This document shows positions 16,443-25,230 of a stretch of DNA of 64,000 bases, in pieces. This DNA comes from Bartonella vinsonii subsp. vinsonii. Lineage in GTDB: Bacteria > Pseudomonadota > Alphaproteobacteria > Rhizobiales > Rhizobiaceae. The notes beneath the pieces were generated by a model. The model ran no database searches. It had not been told where the DNA came from and saw only the letters and a list, made by a program, of their open reading frames with translations. Each line of letters begins with the position of its first letter. Within the stretch, counting starts at the first letter, position 1. The position numbers and the translations under genes are program-made. The DNA is taken from positions 313,096 to 377,095 of the forward strand of contig NZ_CADEAJ010000001.1 in assembly GCF_902825235.1 (NCBI RefSeq), given 5' to 3'.

Positions 16443-19349
16443 CTAATGTGCCTCATCCCAATTTTGAGCAACCATTACTTTCACTTCAAGTGGTACAGAC
16501 AAAGAGAGGACTGGCATTGTAGCATTTTCCATAACCTTTTTAACAACAGTCATGGTTTTTTCACTTTCATTTTCCGGTATCTCAAAAATGAGTTCATCAT
16601 GCACTTGCAGCAGCATTTTTGCCGACAGTTTTTCCTTTTCTAAAGCATCTTCCATTTGAATCATGGCGCGGCGAATAATATCCGCCGCTGATCCTTGAAT
16701 CGGTGCATTAATAGCAGCCCGCTCATTAAAAGCACGAACTTGTGGATTCGCTGCTTTTATTTCCGGATAATGGATACGACGGCCAAAAATTGTCTCTACA
16801 AAACCATTTTGACGCGCAAATGTTTTCGTCGTTTCCATATAGTCTTTGATTCCTGGAAATCTTTCAAAATAAAGCTGAATATAACGGCTTGCTTCTTGTC
16901 GCGAAAGACCCAATTGATTGGCTAATCCAAAAGCTGAAATACCGTAAATAATACCAAAATTAATTGCTTTTGCACGGCGTCGTATATCTGAATGCATCCC
17001 TTCTATAGGAACTCCAAACATTTGTGATGCTGTAATAGCATGAATATCCTGACCTTGGGCAAAAGCCTCCTTTAACGCCGTGATGTTGGCAATATGCGCA
17101 AGTATGCGCAATTCAATCTGGCTATAATCAGCTGATAACAGTAAATGTCCTTTTGGAGCAATAAAAGCTGCTCGTATTTTACGTCCCTCAGCAGTTCGTA
17201 CTGGAATATTTTGTAAATTAGGTTCTGATGATGATAACCGCCCCGTTGATGTTATTGCCAAAGAATAATTTGTATGAACACGTCCTGTTTTTGGCAAAAT
17301 GTAAGAAGGTAAAGCATCTGTGTAAGTAGATTTTAGTTTTGCAAGTTGACGCCAATCAATAATTTTACGTGGCAAAATATGACCTTCAGCAGCCAACTCT
17401 TCTAAGGTCTGAGCAGATGTTGACCATTGTCCACCTTTGGTCTTAGAACCACCAGGCAAGCCTATTTTATCAAAAAGGATATCACCTAATTGCTTTGGAG
17501 AAGCAAGATTAAATTTTTCACCGGCGAGCTGATAAATTTCTTCTTCCAAAATAAAAGCAGCCTGCGCTAATTCTCCCGAAAGACGTAATAAAATCTGTCT
17601 GTCAATGAGAATCCCGCGCTCTTCCATTCTTGCAAGAACTTCTATCAGTGGTCGATCAAGACGCTCATAAATTTTTGTCATTCCCTGCGCGACAAGCTGT
17701 GGTTTTAAAACTTGCCACAAACGAAGTGTTACATCAGCATCTTCAGCAGCATAAAGGGTTGCCTGTTGCAAATCTACTTGCGCAAAAGAAGTAATCTTTT
17801 TTCCATTATGCGTTAAATCCTTATAAGCAATTGGTTTATGCCCAAGCCAACGTTCAGATAAATCATCCATATTATGTGTTAAAGTTCCAGCATCTAAAGC
17901 ATAAGACAAAAGCATGGTGTCATCAAAAGAGCTTATCACAATTCCGTGTTGTTTCATCACCAACCAATCATATTTTATATTCTGACCAATTTTTAATATC
18001 GCTTGATTTTCTAATATCGGCTTTAAAAGTGCCAAAGCTTTTTGTGTCTCAATCTGTCTGGTAATGCGCCCACCCCCTAAAAGATCATCTCCCCCTTCAA
18101 TGTGCTCAAGAGGCACATAAGCTGCTTTTTCCGGCTGTAATGCTAATGAAAAACCAACAAGCTTTGCTTGCAGTGGATCAAGTGAAGTCGTTTCAGTATC
18201 AAAAGCGAAAAAACCTTGCTCTTGTGCTTCCGATAGCCATTCTTTTAAAACTTCTTCATCAAGAATAGTCGCATAAGTATCTCTTGTGATTTTTTGCGTT
18301 CGTGCTTGGTCTTTACGTTTTTGTGCTAACAATTGCGGGGAATTTTCAGAAAAACCTTGAGAAAATTCTCTCTCTGCTTTTTTCGCTTCATGATTAACCT
18401 CCTGTACAGAGTCCGGCCACGCAACATGGATATCGACTGCGTCAATAACGGTTGCATCACATTCTGTTGCCTCTGCCACACGACGGGTTAATGTCGTAAA
18501 TTCCATAGCCTTAAGAAAAGCAATTAAACGCGGACCATCTTGCGATTCCAAAACAAAATCATCTAAACTATTGTCTATAGGAACATCTCTTTTAAGCCGA
18601 ACCAACTCACGAGAAATCTTCGCCTGTTCACTATAAACTTGAAGATTTTCACGTCGTTTTGTTTGCTTAACTTCCAATACGCGCTGCAACAAAAGATCAA
18701 GAGTACCAAATTGATTTAGCAATTGGGCTGCAGTCTTGGGGCCAATACCTGGAATACCTGGTACATTGTCTGTCGAATCTCCAATCAAAGCCTGCAAATC
18801 GACCATCTTTTCAGGTGCAACACCCCATTTTTCTATAACCTCAGAAATACCGATATGCTTATCTTTCATTCCATCATACAAGGATACGTGCGCATTCACC
18901 AACTGCATAAGATCTTTGTCAGAAGAAATAATTGTTGTTTTTGCTCCAACCTTTGTTGCCAGTTGTGCATAAGTCGCAATGAGATCATCCGCTTCAAACC
19001 CTTCCTTTTCGATACAAGGTAAATTAAAAGCCTTTGTTGCTTGGCGTATGAGAGCAAATTGAGGAATAAGATCTTCAGGAGGTGTTTCTCGATTCGCTTT
19101 ATATTGTGGATAAATTTGTTTCCGAAATGTATCGGATGAATAGTCAAAAATAACAGCAAAATGTGTTGGAACAACACCGGTAGCTGTATTTCGCGCATCA
19201 CAGAGCAATTTCCACAGCATATTACAAAAACCAGCGACAGCTCCTACAGGAAGTCCATCCCTTTTGCGCTTTAAAGGTGGTAAAGCGTAATAAGCACGAA
19301 AAATGTAGCCCGATCCATCAACCAAAAAAAGATGATCTGTTGCTTTCAT
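16443..19349 (-). CDS. polA: DNA polymerase I
   Basis: Repair and Okazaki-fragment polymerase. The 968-aa product has all three domains. The 5'-3' exonuclease domain spans about residues 1-300 (EGFEADDLIATYA, and GDSTDNVPGIPGIGPKTA). The 3'-5' proofreading exonuclease spans about 360-560 with an intact catalytic FDTETTSLDP and NIKYD. The polymerase domain from about 580 has the A motif DYSQIELRILAH, B motif RRRAKAINFGIIYG and C motif QVHDELIFE. Nothing is missing. It is preceded by a 341-bp gap holding a probable small RNA gene on the other strand. Confidence 0.97.
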   Translation of the reverse strand: MKATDHLFLVDGSGYIFRAYYALPPLKRKRDGLPVGAVAGFCNMLWKLLCDARNTATGVVPTHFAVIFDYSSDTFRKQIYPQYKANRETPPEDLIPQFALIRQATKAFNLPCIEKEGFEADDLIATYAQLATKVGAKTTIISSDKDLMQLVNAHVSLYDGMKDKHIGISEVIEKWGVAPEKMVDLQALIGDSTDNVPGIPGIGPKTAAQLLNQFGTLDLLLQRVLEVKQTKRRENLQVYSEQAKISRELVRLKRDVPIDNSLDDFVLESQDGPRLIAFLKAMEFTTLTRRVAEATECDATVIDAVDIHVAWPDSVQEVNHEAKKAEREFSQGFSENSPQLLAQKRKDQARTQKITRDTYATILDEEVLKEWLSEAQEQGFFAFDTETTSLDPLQAKLVGFSLALQPEKAAYVPLEHIEGGDDLLGGGRITRQIETQKALALLKPILENQAILKIGQNIKYDWLVMKQHGIVISSFDDTMLLSYALDAGTLTHNMDDLSERWLGHKPIAYKDLTHNGKKITSFAQVDLQQATLYAAEDADVTLRLWQVLKPQLVAQGMTKIYERLDRPLIEVLARMEERGILIDRQILLRLSGELAQAAFILEEEIYQLAGEKFNLASPKQLGDILFDKIGLPGGSKTKGGQWSTSAQTLEELAAEGHILPRKIIDWRQLAKLKSTYTDALPSYILPKTGRVHTNYSLAITSTGRLSSSEPNLQNIPVRTAEGRKIRAAFIAPKGHLLLSADYSQIELRILAHIANITALKEAFAQGQDIHAITASQMFGVPIEGMHSDIRRRAKAINFGIIYGISAFGLANQLGLSRQEASRYIQLYFERFPGIKDYMETTKTFARQNGFVETIFGRRIHYPEIKAANPQVRAFNERAAINAPIQGSAADIIRRAMIQMEDALEKEKLSAKMLLQVHDELIFEIPENESEKTMTVVKKVMENATMPVLSLSVPLEVKVMVAQNWDEAH

Positions 19350-19479
19350 GACAATTTTATTTCTCCATTTCAGTCAAAAAACAATTCGCTTTTATATATT
19401 TTTTTCATTCTTTTTTAAAATTTATCGAATTGCCTCTAAAAAGCCATTTTTTATTTCCATAAGGTGTGAAGTCGTTACA

Positions 19480-19622
19480 TTTTATAGTTCGTACCTAGAG
19501 CTTTTCTTTGCTGTTACAGGATATAATAGCTTTCATTTTGCTCCTCCTATGATAGCTGAGGTACGATGTAATGACAGGGTCGTTGTGGTGTTCCCCTCCC
19601 CACAACGACCATATTTTTTTGG
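19480..19622 (+). ncRNA. Probable small RNA with two anti-Shine-Dalgarno loops
   Basis: Hairpin 1 pairs AGCTTTCAT (19528-19536) with ATGATAGCT (19549-19557), one mismatch, leaving the loop TTTGCTCCTCCT. Hairpin 2 pairs GGTCGTTGTGG (19578-19588) with CCACAACGACC (19600-19610), 11 bp, with a loop containing CCCCTCC, followed by ATATTTTTTT, a textbook terminator. No coding gene is upstream on this strand, so the terminator implies an independent transcript. C/U-rich CCUCC loops match the design of alphaproteobacterial 'cuckoo'/alpha-r14-type sRNAs, which carry anti-SD motifs in hairpin loops. The 5' end is a guess: TATAGT at 19483-19488 or TATAAT at 19522-19527 could be the -10. The latter would remove most of the left arm of hairpin 1. 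Confidence 0.6.
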
Positions 19623-19690
19623 ATAATGTTTTTAGAAATTTTATTTTTCTTAGACTTTTAAATAATCTTTCAAAGAAAAAGAGCGGTAAA

Positions 19691-20398
19691 TTACTCAGGA
19701 ATCTTGAAGTCATTCCACAGAGCCTTTTCACCCATTTTGTTGATAAAATCAGCATGCAATCTTCTTTCTTGTGCCGTTAATCTTGAAGGTAAGGTCTGTG
19801 GACGAAATTTAACTGCGTAGAGAGCATCTTTGTCATTCTGGGTATCTTTATCAATACTCCCCTTGTTATCAAAACCTAATACACCCTGTTTTCCACCAAT
19901 CAGTTCAATATAAACATCAGCGAGAATCTCCGCATCAAGCAAAGCACCGTGAAGAACACGATGGCTATTATCAATACCAAAACGCTTGCACAAAACATCA
20001 AGGGAATTAGGTCCCATGGGAAATTTACGCCGCGCCATAGCCAATGTATCAAGAATATTATCAACACTGATAAGTGGTCTCTTCGCTCGTCCTAACTCGG
20101 CATTAAGAAAGCCAATATCAAAGCTCGCATTATGCGCAATCATTGTTGCGCCATTGATAAACTCCAAAAATTCATCAGCAATATCACTAAAGCTTTTTTC
20201 ATTCTTTAAGCGTTCATTGGTCAGTCCATGAATTGCTACAACTTCATCAGGAATAATAACGCCTTGTGGGTTCAAATAGACATGGAATCGGCGTCCTGTA
20301 AGATAACGATCAACCATCTCTACACAACCAATTTCGATTATGCGATCTTTCTCTTTATCTAAACCTGTTGTTTCTGTATCAAAAATAATTTCACGCAT
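19691..20398 (-). CDS. dnaQ: DNA polymerase III subunit epsilon
   Basis: Proofreading 3'-5' exonuclease of the replicative polymerase. The 235-aa length is normal. DEDDh motifs are Exo I FDTETTGLD (residues 5-13), Exo II HNASFDIGFLN (about 98) and Exo III with HGALLDAEILADVY (about 151-164, catalytic His and Asp). It is last of a five-gene - strand run (maf-aroE-coaE-dnaQ behind the PPDK regulator gene) with 4 bases separating it from coaE. This order is typical of Rhizobiales near the origin. Confidence 0.95.
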   Translation of the reverse strand: MREIIFDTETTGLDKEKDRIIEIGCVEMVDRYLTGRRFHVYLNPQGVIIPDEVVAIHGLTNERLKNEKSFSDIADEFLEFINGATMIAHNASFDIGFLNAELGRAKRPLISVDNILDTLAMARRKFPMGPNSLDVLCKRFGIDNSHRVLHGALLDAEILADVYIELIGGKQGVLGFDNKGSIDKDTQNDKDALYAVKFRPQTLPSRLTAQERRLHADFINKMGEKALWNDFKIPE

Positions 20399-20402
20399 TA
20401 TT

Positions 20403-20990
20403 TCAATTCTCTAGTATTTTTTTTATCACGCAAAAAACTTGTTGACGTGTATTCTCTAAATCTTTTCCTGTATCAATAATAAAATCAGCACGTTTTCGTT
20501 TTTTTTCATCAGACATTTGTCTCGCTTGAATAAAGGCAAATTTTTTTTCATTCATATTTGGGCGAATCATAGCACGCTCTTTTTGTATTGCTAATGGAGC
20601 AGAAACAACAACAACCCTGTCTACACGTTTTTCACCATTTGTTTCAAAAAGAAGGGGAATATCAAGAACAACCAATTTTTCTCCCTGTTTGCGTGCTGTA
20701 TCAATAAACTCTTTTTCTTTTTTTTGTACCAAAGGATGAATTATTTTTTCTAATGTTTGTAATTTTTCATTATCGTTGATCAAAATCTCCGAAAGCTTGA
20801 GGAGATTAACTTTGCCATTTTCAACAACATTAGGAAATGTGCGCGCTATAAGTGATAAAGTTGGCTCACTTTTATAAAGCTGGTGCACTGTATCATCAGC
20901 ACTAAAAACAGAAATACCAGCTTGTTTGAAAAAATCAGCAACTGTTGATTTTCCCATAGCGATTGATCCGGTCAACCCTATGATTTTCAT
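20403..20990 (-). CDS. coaE: Dephospho-CoA kinase
   Basis: Phosphorylates dephospho-CoA in the last step of coenzyme A synthesis. The 195-aa product has the P-loop [13 protein letters not shown] (residues 5-17) and the family's [10 protein letters not shown] block (CoA/acceptor site). [12 protein letters not shown] is the Walker-B-like segment. Its ATG overlaps the aroE stop by four bases, so translation is probably coupled. Confidence 0.95.
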   Translation of the reverse strand: MKIIGLTGSIAMGKSTVADFFKQAGISVFSADDTVHQLYKSEPTLSLIARTFPNVVENGKVNLLKLSEILINDNEKLQTLEKIIHPLVQKKEKEFIDTARKQGEKLVVLDIPLLFETNGEKRVDRVVVVSAPLAIQKERAMIRPNMNEKKFAFIQARQMSDEKKRKRADFIIDTGKDLENTRQQVFCVIKKILEN

Positions 20991-21865
20991 CCTGTCTCTT
21001 CACCCATATCTTTTAAAATTTCTGCCCGTAGTGCTTTTGTAACCTGTGGTCTTATTCCAAACCATCGTTCAAAACCAGGAACAGCTTGATGTAAAAGCAT
21101 ACCAAGCCCATCTACTATCTTTAAACCATGTACTTTTGCTTGTTGTAAAAAAGGTGTTATCAATGGCGTGTAAACAATATCTGTCACTAACGCCGTTGTT
21201 TTTGTTTTATCAAAATCGCAAAAGAAAGAATTACTTCCTTTTTCATGGGAGTTTGCCATCCCCACGGAAGTTGTGTTGACAATTAAATCAGCTTGATCAA
21301 GTATTTCACCAGCGCGATGCCAATCGTAAACTTCAACAGGCTTCCCAAAATATTCGGCCACATCATCTGCACGTTTCTTTGTGCGATTAAGCAAGAAAAT
21401 ACGTTCAAATCCACGCTTTTTTAAAGCGTACAGGACAGCACGGGCAGCCCCACCGGCACCAAAAACAAGTGCTGTTTCTCCCCCCCAATCGGGGACAAAA
21501 TCATCAAGATTAGCACTGAAACCATAGGCATCACTATTTGTTGCACAAAGCTTATTCCCTTCATACCATAGTGTATTAACAGCACCAATCATTGTTGCTA
21601 CATTGTCTTTATGATGTGCTAAAAGAAAGGCTTCCTGTTTATAGGGTAGAGTAACATTCCCCCCACAAAAACCTCTTTTTTGTATAGATCTGACAAAATC
21701 TCTAAATTCTTCAGAGCTTACTTCCTGTGCCAAATATTTACCTTGTAAATTATAGTGTTTAAGCCAAAAATTGTGAATTTTTGGTGATTTTGAATGATGA
21801 ATAGGAGTTCCAACAACAAAAGCACGTGGAATTATTTTTTTACACCTTATTGTCGTATCAACCAT
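20987..21865 (-). CDS. aroE: Shikimate dehydrogenase (NADP+)
   Basis: Reduces 3-dehydroshikimate to shikimate in the aromatic amino-acid pathway; aroB and aroK are at 58-60 kb. I use ATG 21865 (292 aa). The longer frame starts at a TTG (21877) deeper inside maf. The shikimate-binding [12 protein letters not shown] (about residue 24) and [11 protein letters not shown] with catalytic Lys (about 72) are present, and the NADP-binding [13 protein letters not shown] is at about 136. It overlaps maf by 8 bases and coaE by 4. Confidence 0.94.
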   Translation of the reverse strand: MVDTTIRCKKIIPRAFVVGTPIHHSKSPKIHNFWLKHYNLQGKYLAQEVSSEEFRDFVRSIQKRGFCGGNVTLPYKQEAFLLAHHKDNVATMIGAVNTLWYEGNKLCATNSDAYGFSANLDDFVPDWGGETALVFGAGGAARAVLYALKKRGFERIFLLNRTKKRADDVAEYFGKPVEVYDWHRAGEILDQADLIVNTTSVGMANSHEKGSNSFFCDFDKTKTTALVTDIVYTPLITPFLQQAKVHGLKIVDGLGMLLHQAVPGFERWFGIRPQVTKALRAEILKDMGEETG

Positions 21866-22454
21866 CAATAACCCCAAAATGCCGCAACTTTGCTAATAAA
21901 GGTAATAAAGGTAAACCAATAATGGTAAAAAAATCTCCATCAATTTTTTCAAACAGATGGATTCCTTCCCCTTCAATTTGATACACTCCCACACTGTTTA
22001 AAACATCTGTTCCTACACGTGCTAAATAACGTTCAATGAACTCTGATGATAGAGGACGCACTGACATATGTGCACTAAAAACTTCCACCCAAATTTCTTT
22101 ACCATTTTGAAATAAAGCTACTGCACTATGAAGCTCATGCGTTTTTCCTGATAAATCACTTAAACGTTGATGTGCTTCCTTTTTAGTCGTGGCTTTATGA
22201 AAAACTTGTCCTTCTAAATCAAGCACTTGATCACATCCAATGACAAAGGCATCAGGAAAGCGATCAGAAACATCTTTTGCCTTTGCACTTGCAAGAAAAC
22301 AACTAAGTTTTTTAGGAGCCTCTATTTCTCCTGTTTTTTCTATTTCCCTTTCGTCAATAGAAGCTCCTTCAATGCAAAACTTTAAACCTGCTTTTTTTAA
22401 TAATTGTGCACGATAAGAACTAAGGGATGCTAGTATTAACGTTTTTTCTGCCAT
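21858..22454 (-). CDS. maf: Maf-family nucleotide pyrophosphatase
   Basis: Hydrolyses non-canonical nucleoside triphosphates to monophosphates. The start is ATG 22454 ([19 protein letters not shown]), giving 198 aa. The longer frame to 22580 lies inside the neighbouring gene and is not family-like. [10 protein letters not shown] replaces the more common SxSPRRxELL, and [15 protein letters not shown] supplies the catalytic Asp. The SSYR variant resembles the YceF-like branch (m7GTP pyrophosphatase in E. coli), but subfamily cannot be fixed by eye. Confidence 0.88.
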   Translation of the reverse strand: MAEKTLILASLSSYRAQLLKKAGLKFCIEGASIDEREIEKTGEIEAPKKLSCFLASAKAKDVSDRFPDAFVIGCDQVLDLEGQVFHKATTKKEAHQRLSDLSGKTHELHSAVALFQNGKEIWVEVFSAHMSVRPLSSEFIERYLARVGTDVLNSVGVYQIEGEGIHLFEKIDGDFFTIIGLPLLPLLAKLRHFGVIDG

Positions 22455-22461
22455 ATTTTTA

Positions 22462-23280
22462 TCATTTTCCTTCACGAAATCGCGACAAAAGTTCGAATAT
22501 AGCTGCAGCTGTTTCTTCAATAGAGCGTCTTGTGACATCAATAATAGGCCAACCAAAACGTTCACAAATGCGTTTTGCATAAGTCAATTCTTCAGCTATG
22601 TTCACACGATTAGTATAACTTTCAATACACTCTCCCAAATCCCGATTTTGACGAATATGTGAGATTCTTTCAGCTGAAGCGATTAAACCGATGATCAAAG
22701 CATTTTTTGCTTCTAAAAGGGATTCTGGTAAATCAATGCCTGGAATAAGAGGAACATTAGCTGTCTTGATTCCACGATTTGCTAAATAGATACTTGTCGG
22801 TGTTTTAGAGGTTCTTGATATTCCTACAAGTATCACATCTGCATCTGATAAATCACTGGAAGACTGTCCATCATCATGTTCTATAGTAAAATCCAATGCA
22901 TCAATACGGCGAAAGTAATCTGCATTGAGATCATGCTGTGCACTCGCTCGTAAACTTGTTGGCATTCCAAGATAAGACTGAAAAGCATCTAGAACAGGTT
23001 GTAGTATGTCAATACAGGGAACTTTTATCTTTTCACATCTTCTCCTAAGAAGACGTTTAATTTTTTCATCAATGATTGTGTAAAGAACAATACTCGGCTC
23101 TTGTTGTATCTCATCAAGAGCTCTCTGCAACTGTATTTCATTACGAATCATAGGATAAATGTGCTCTGTTGTTTGACTCATTGTATATTGTGATGCAACA
23201 GCCCTCCCAACAGAAATGAGTGTTTCCCCTGTTGCATCAGAAAGCATGTGCAAATGAAAGGATTTTTTTTCTCTTGTCAC
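22462..23280 (-). CDS. PEP synthase/PPDK regulatory protein (bifunctional kinase/pyrophosphorylase, DUF299)
   Basis: Switches pyruvate phosphate dikinase or PEP synthase off and on by phosphorylating and dephosphorylating it; the kinase uses ADP. The 272-aa product has the family's N-terminal HLHMLSDATGETL and the P-loop-like GISRTSKTPTSIYLAN (about residues 151-166). The C-terminal WPIIDVTRRSIEETAA matches. In relatives hemE lies on its other side; here it faces the AT-rich putative origin. The partner enzyme gene (ppdK) is not in the window. Confidence 0.9.
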   Translation of the reverse strand: MTREKKSFHLHMLSDATGETLISVGRAVASQYTMSQTTEHIYPMIRNEIQLQRALDEIQQEPSIVLYTIIDEKIKRLLRRRCEKIKVPCIDILQPVLDAFQSYLGMPTSLRASAQHDLNADYFRRIDALDFTIEHDDGQSSSDLSDADVILVGISRTSKTPTSIYLANRGIKTANVPLIPGIDLPESLLEAKNALIIGLIASAERISHIRQNRDLGECIESYTNRVNIAEELTYAKRICERFGWPIIDVTRRSIEETAAAIFELLSRFREGK

Positions 23281-23934
23281 AAAAATTTTAACTCCTTGTT
23301 AACAAATGTGTATATATCCTCATCATTTCTCATAAAATTAAAATTGAGGAAAATTTCTCCCTTATTATGCACAAATTGAACTATTGTGATAATGAAATCT
23401 CTTTTATGATAAAAGAACTGGGATAATGCCTTTAAAAGAATGTTATGCTTGTCTTTTTTTCTTTTTTCTTTGTGGATAAAATTGAGGATAAATGAAGTAT
23501 AACTTATAATTCACATTAAACACAGACATAAATAAGAAAAATCTTTCTCTTTATAAAATTTATTAATATAAAAAAATCTGTAAAATTTAAAAATGTTTTT
23601 GAAATTTATCTTATGAATGATATAGGATGAATTCATATTTAATAAATATAATGGTAAGTTTATCTTTATTTTATAAATAGTTATATTTTATATAACTTTT
23701 TTCTAAGGTTATTTAGATTATTATAAAATGATCTCTTATTATTTTTTTCAGTTTTAATAATTGTTTTTTTACATAATTATTTATCTTCATATGAAGATAA
23801 ATCGTGTGAATGATGCTTGCAGATTGAAAAAATTGTGTGTACAATACTTTCTTCTTATAAGAATGTTTCGTTCTTTAAATTTTCCATAAATCAATTTAAG
23901 GACAATTCTCTCCACTACTTAAAGAGCATATTTG
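23281..23934. other. Probable chromosomal replication origin region (oriC)
   Basis: A gene-free stretch between the divergent PPDK-regulator gene and rho. Candidate DnaA boxes are TTATGCACA (23365-23373), a perfect TGTGGATAA (23471-23479), TGAGGATAA (23483-23491, one mismatch), TAATTCACA (23507-23515, one mismatch) and TGTGAATGA (23805-23813, one mismatch). Just to the right, 23521-23760 has 34 G/C in 240 bases (14%), fitting an unwinding element. A TTAA-N7-TTAA CtrA-type site is at 23288-23302. In Caulobacter, Rickettsia, Brucella and Sinorhizobium the origin lies beside hemE at this syntenic place. Exact limits are unknown. Confidence 0.7.
23288..23302. promoter_or_regulatory. CtrA-type binding site (TTAA-N7-TTAA)
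   Basis: TTAA, seven bases (CTCCTTG), TTAA matches the CtrA full-site consensus exactly. It lies 8 bases upstream of the PPDK-regulator start codon and at the edge of the putative origin. AT-rich DNA makes chance matches possible. Confidence 0.4.
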
Positions 23935-25200
23935 ATGCAAGAAATGAAACTACAAGAACTTAAAAGTAAAAATCCCGTTGAACTTGTTTCTTTTGCTGAA
24001 ACATTAGAAGTCGAAAATGCTTCTTTGATGCGCAAACAAGAATTAATGTTTGCTATCTTGAAAAAACTTGCTTTGCAGGATGTAGAAATCATTGGAGAAG
24101 GGGTTGTTGAAGTTTTACAAGATGGATTTGGTTTTTTACGATCTGCTGATGCTAATTATCTTCCAGGTCCGGATGATATTTACCTTTCTCCTGCACAAAT
24201 TCAGTCCTTTTCTTTAAAAACAGGTGATACTGTTGAGGGCCTTATACGAAGTCCAAAAGAAGGAGAACGTTATTTTGCTCTTCTTAAAATTAATACAATT
24301 AATTTTGAAGATCCTGAAAAAATTCGTTATAAAATTCACTTTGATAATCTCACTCCTCTTTACTCGAATGAACGTTTCCAAATGGAAATACAAGATCCTA
24401 CAGAGAAGGATATGTCATCACGGGTGATTGATCTAATATCTCCATTGGGAAAAGGACAAAGAGGATTAATTGTCGCTCCTCCTCGAACAGGAAAAACAGT
24501 TTTACTTCAAAATATTGCTCATTCTATCACCACTAATCATCCTGAATGCTACCTTATTGTTCTTTTGATTGATGAACGACCAGAAGAAGTTACTGATATG
24601 CAGCGTTCTGTGAAAGGAGAGGTTGTTTCTTCTACTTTTGATGAACCAGCAATACGTCATGTGCAAGTCGCTGAAATGGTTATAGAAAAAGCAAAAAGAC
24701 TTGTCGAACATGGGCGTGATGTCGTTATTCTTCTCGATTCTATTACACGTCTTGGACGTGCATATAATACGGTTGTTCCTTCATCCGGTAAGGTTTTGAC
24801 AGGTGGTGTTGATGCAAATGCTTTACAGCGTCCTAAGCGTTTTTTTGGTGCAGCACGTAACATTGAAGAAGGTGGGTCTTTAACCATTATTGCAACGGCT
24901 TTGATTGATACCGGTAGCCGTATGGATGAAGTTATTTTTGAAGAATTCAAAGGAACAGGTAACTCAGAAATTGTTCTTGATCGAAAAGTTGCTGATAAGC
25001 GTATTTTCCCAGCTATGGATATTTTGAAATCTGGAACACGTAAGGAAGAGCTTTTAGTAGCGCGGCAAGACTTACACAAAATTTTTGTACTTCGTCGTAT
25101 TTTGACGCCTATGAATGTAACGGATGCAATTGAATTTTTAATTGATAAATTAAAACAAACGAAAAACAATAGTGAATTTTTCGATTCAATGAATACATAA
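23935..25200 (+). CDS. rho: Transcription termination factor Rho
   Basis: Hexameric RNA helicase that ends transcription at rho-dependent sites. I start at ATG 23935 (421 aa) rather than the TTG just before it. The N-terminal RNA-binding domain has [16 protein letters not shown] (about residues 48-63). The ATPase core has Walker [13 protein letters not shown] (about 183), Walker [15 protein letters not shown] (about 262) and the Q-loop [20 protein letters not shown]. First gene of the rightward cluster from the putative origin; 30 bases separate it from mnmE. Confidence 0.96.
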   Translation: MQEMKLQELKSKNPVELVSFAETLEVENASLMRKQELMFAILKKLALQDVEIIGEGVVEVLQDGFGFLRSADANYLPGPDDIYLSPAQIQSFSLKTGDTVEGLIRSPKEGERYFALLKINTINFEDPEKIRYKIHFDNLTPLYSNERFQMEIQDPTEKDMSSRVIDLISPLGKGQRGLIVAPPRTGKTVLLQNIAHSITTNHPECYLIVLLIDERPEEVTDMQRSVKGEVVSSTFDEPAIRHVQVAEMVIEKAKRLVEHGRDVVILLDSITRLGRAYNTVVPSSGKVLTGGVDANALQRPKRFFGAARNIEEGGSLTIIATALIDTGSRMDEVIFEEFKGTGNSEIVLDRKVADKRIFPAMDILKSGTRKEELLVARQDLHKIFVLRRILTPMNVTDAIEFLIDKLKQTKNNSEFFDSMNT

Positions 25201-25230
25201 AACATTAAGTTTTTCGCTTAGGAATGTCCC

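Noticed and set aside
19522..19527. TATAAT as the -10 of the small RNA
   Set aside because: Initiation about 7 bases later would delete most of the left arm of hairpin 1, and no -35 fits at 16-18 bases; kept only as an alternative.
19348..19755. Overlapping frames of 86-92 codons on both strands between polA and dnaQ
   Set aside because: Neither resembles a protein family, and both cross the paired stems of the probable small RNA; the structure explains the region better.
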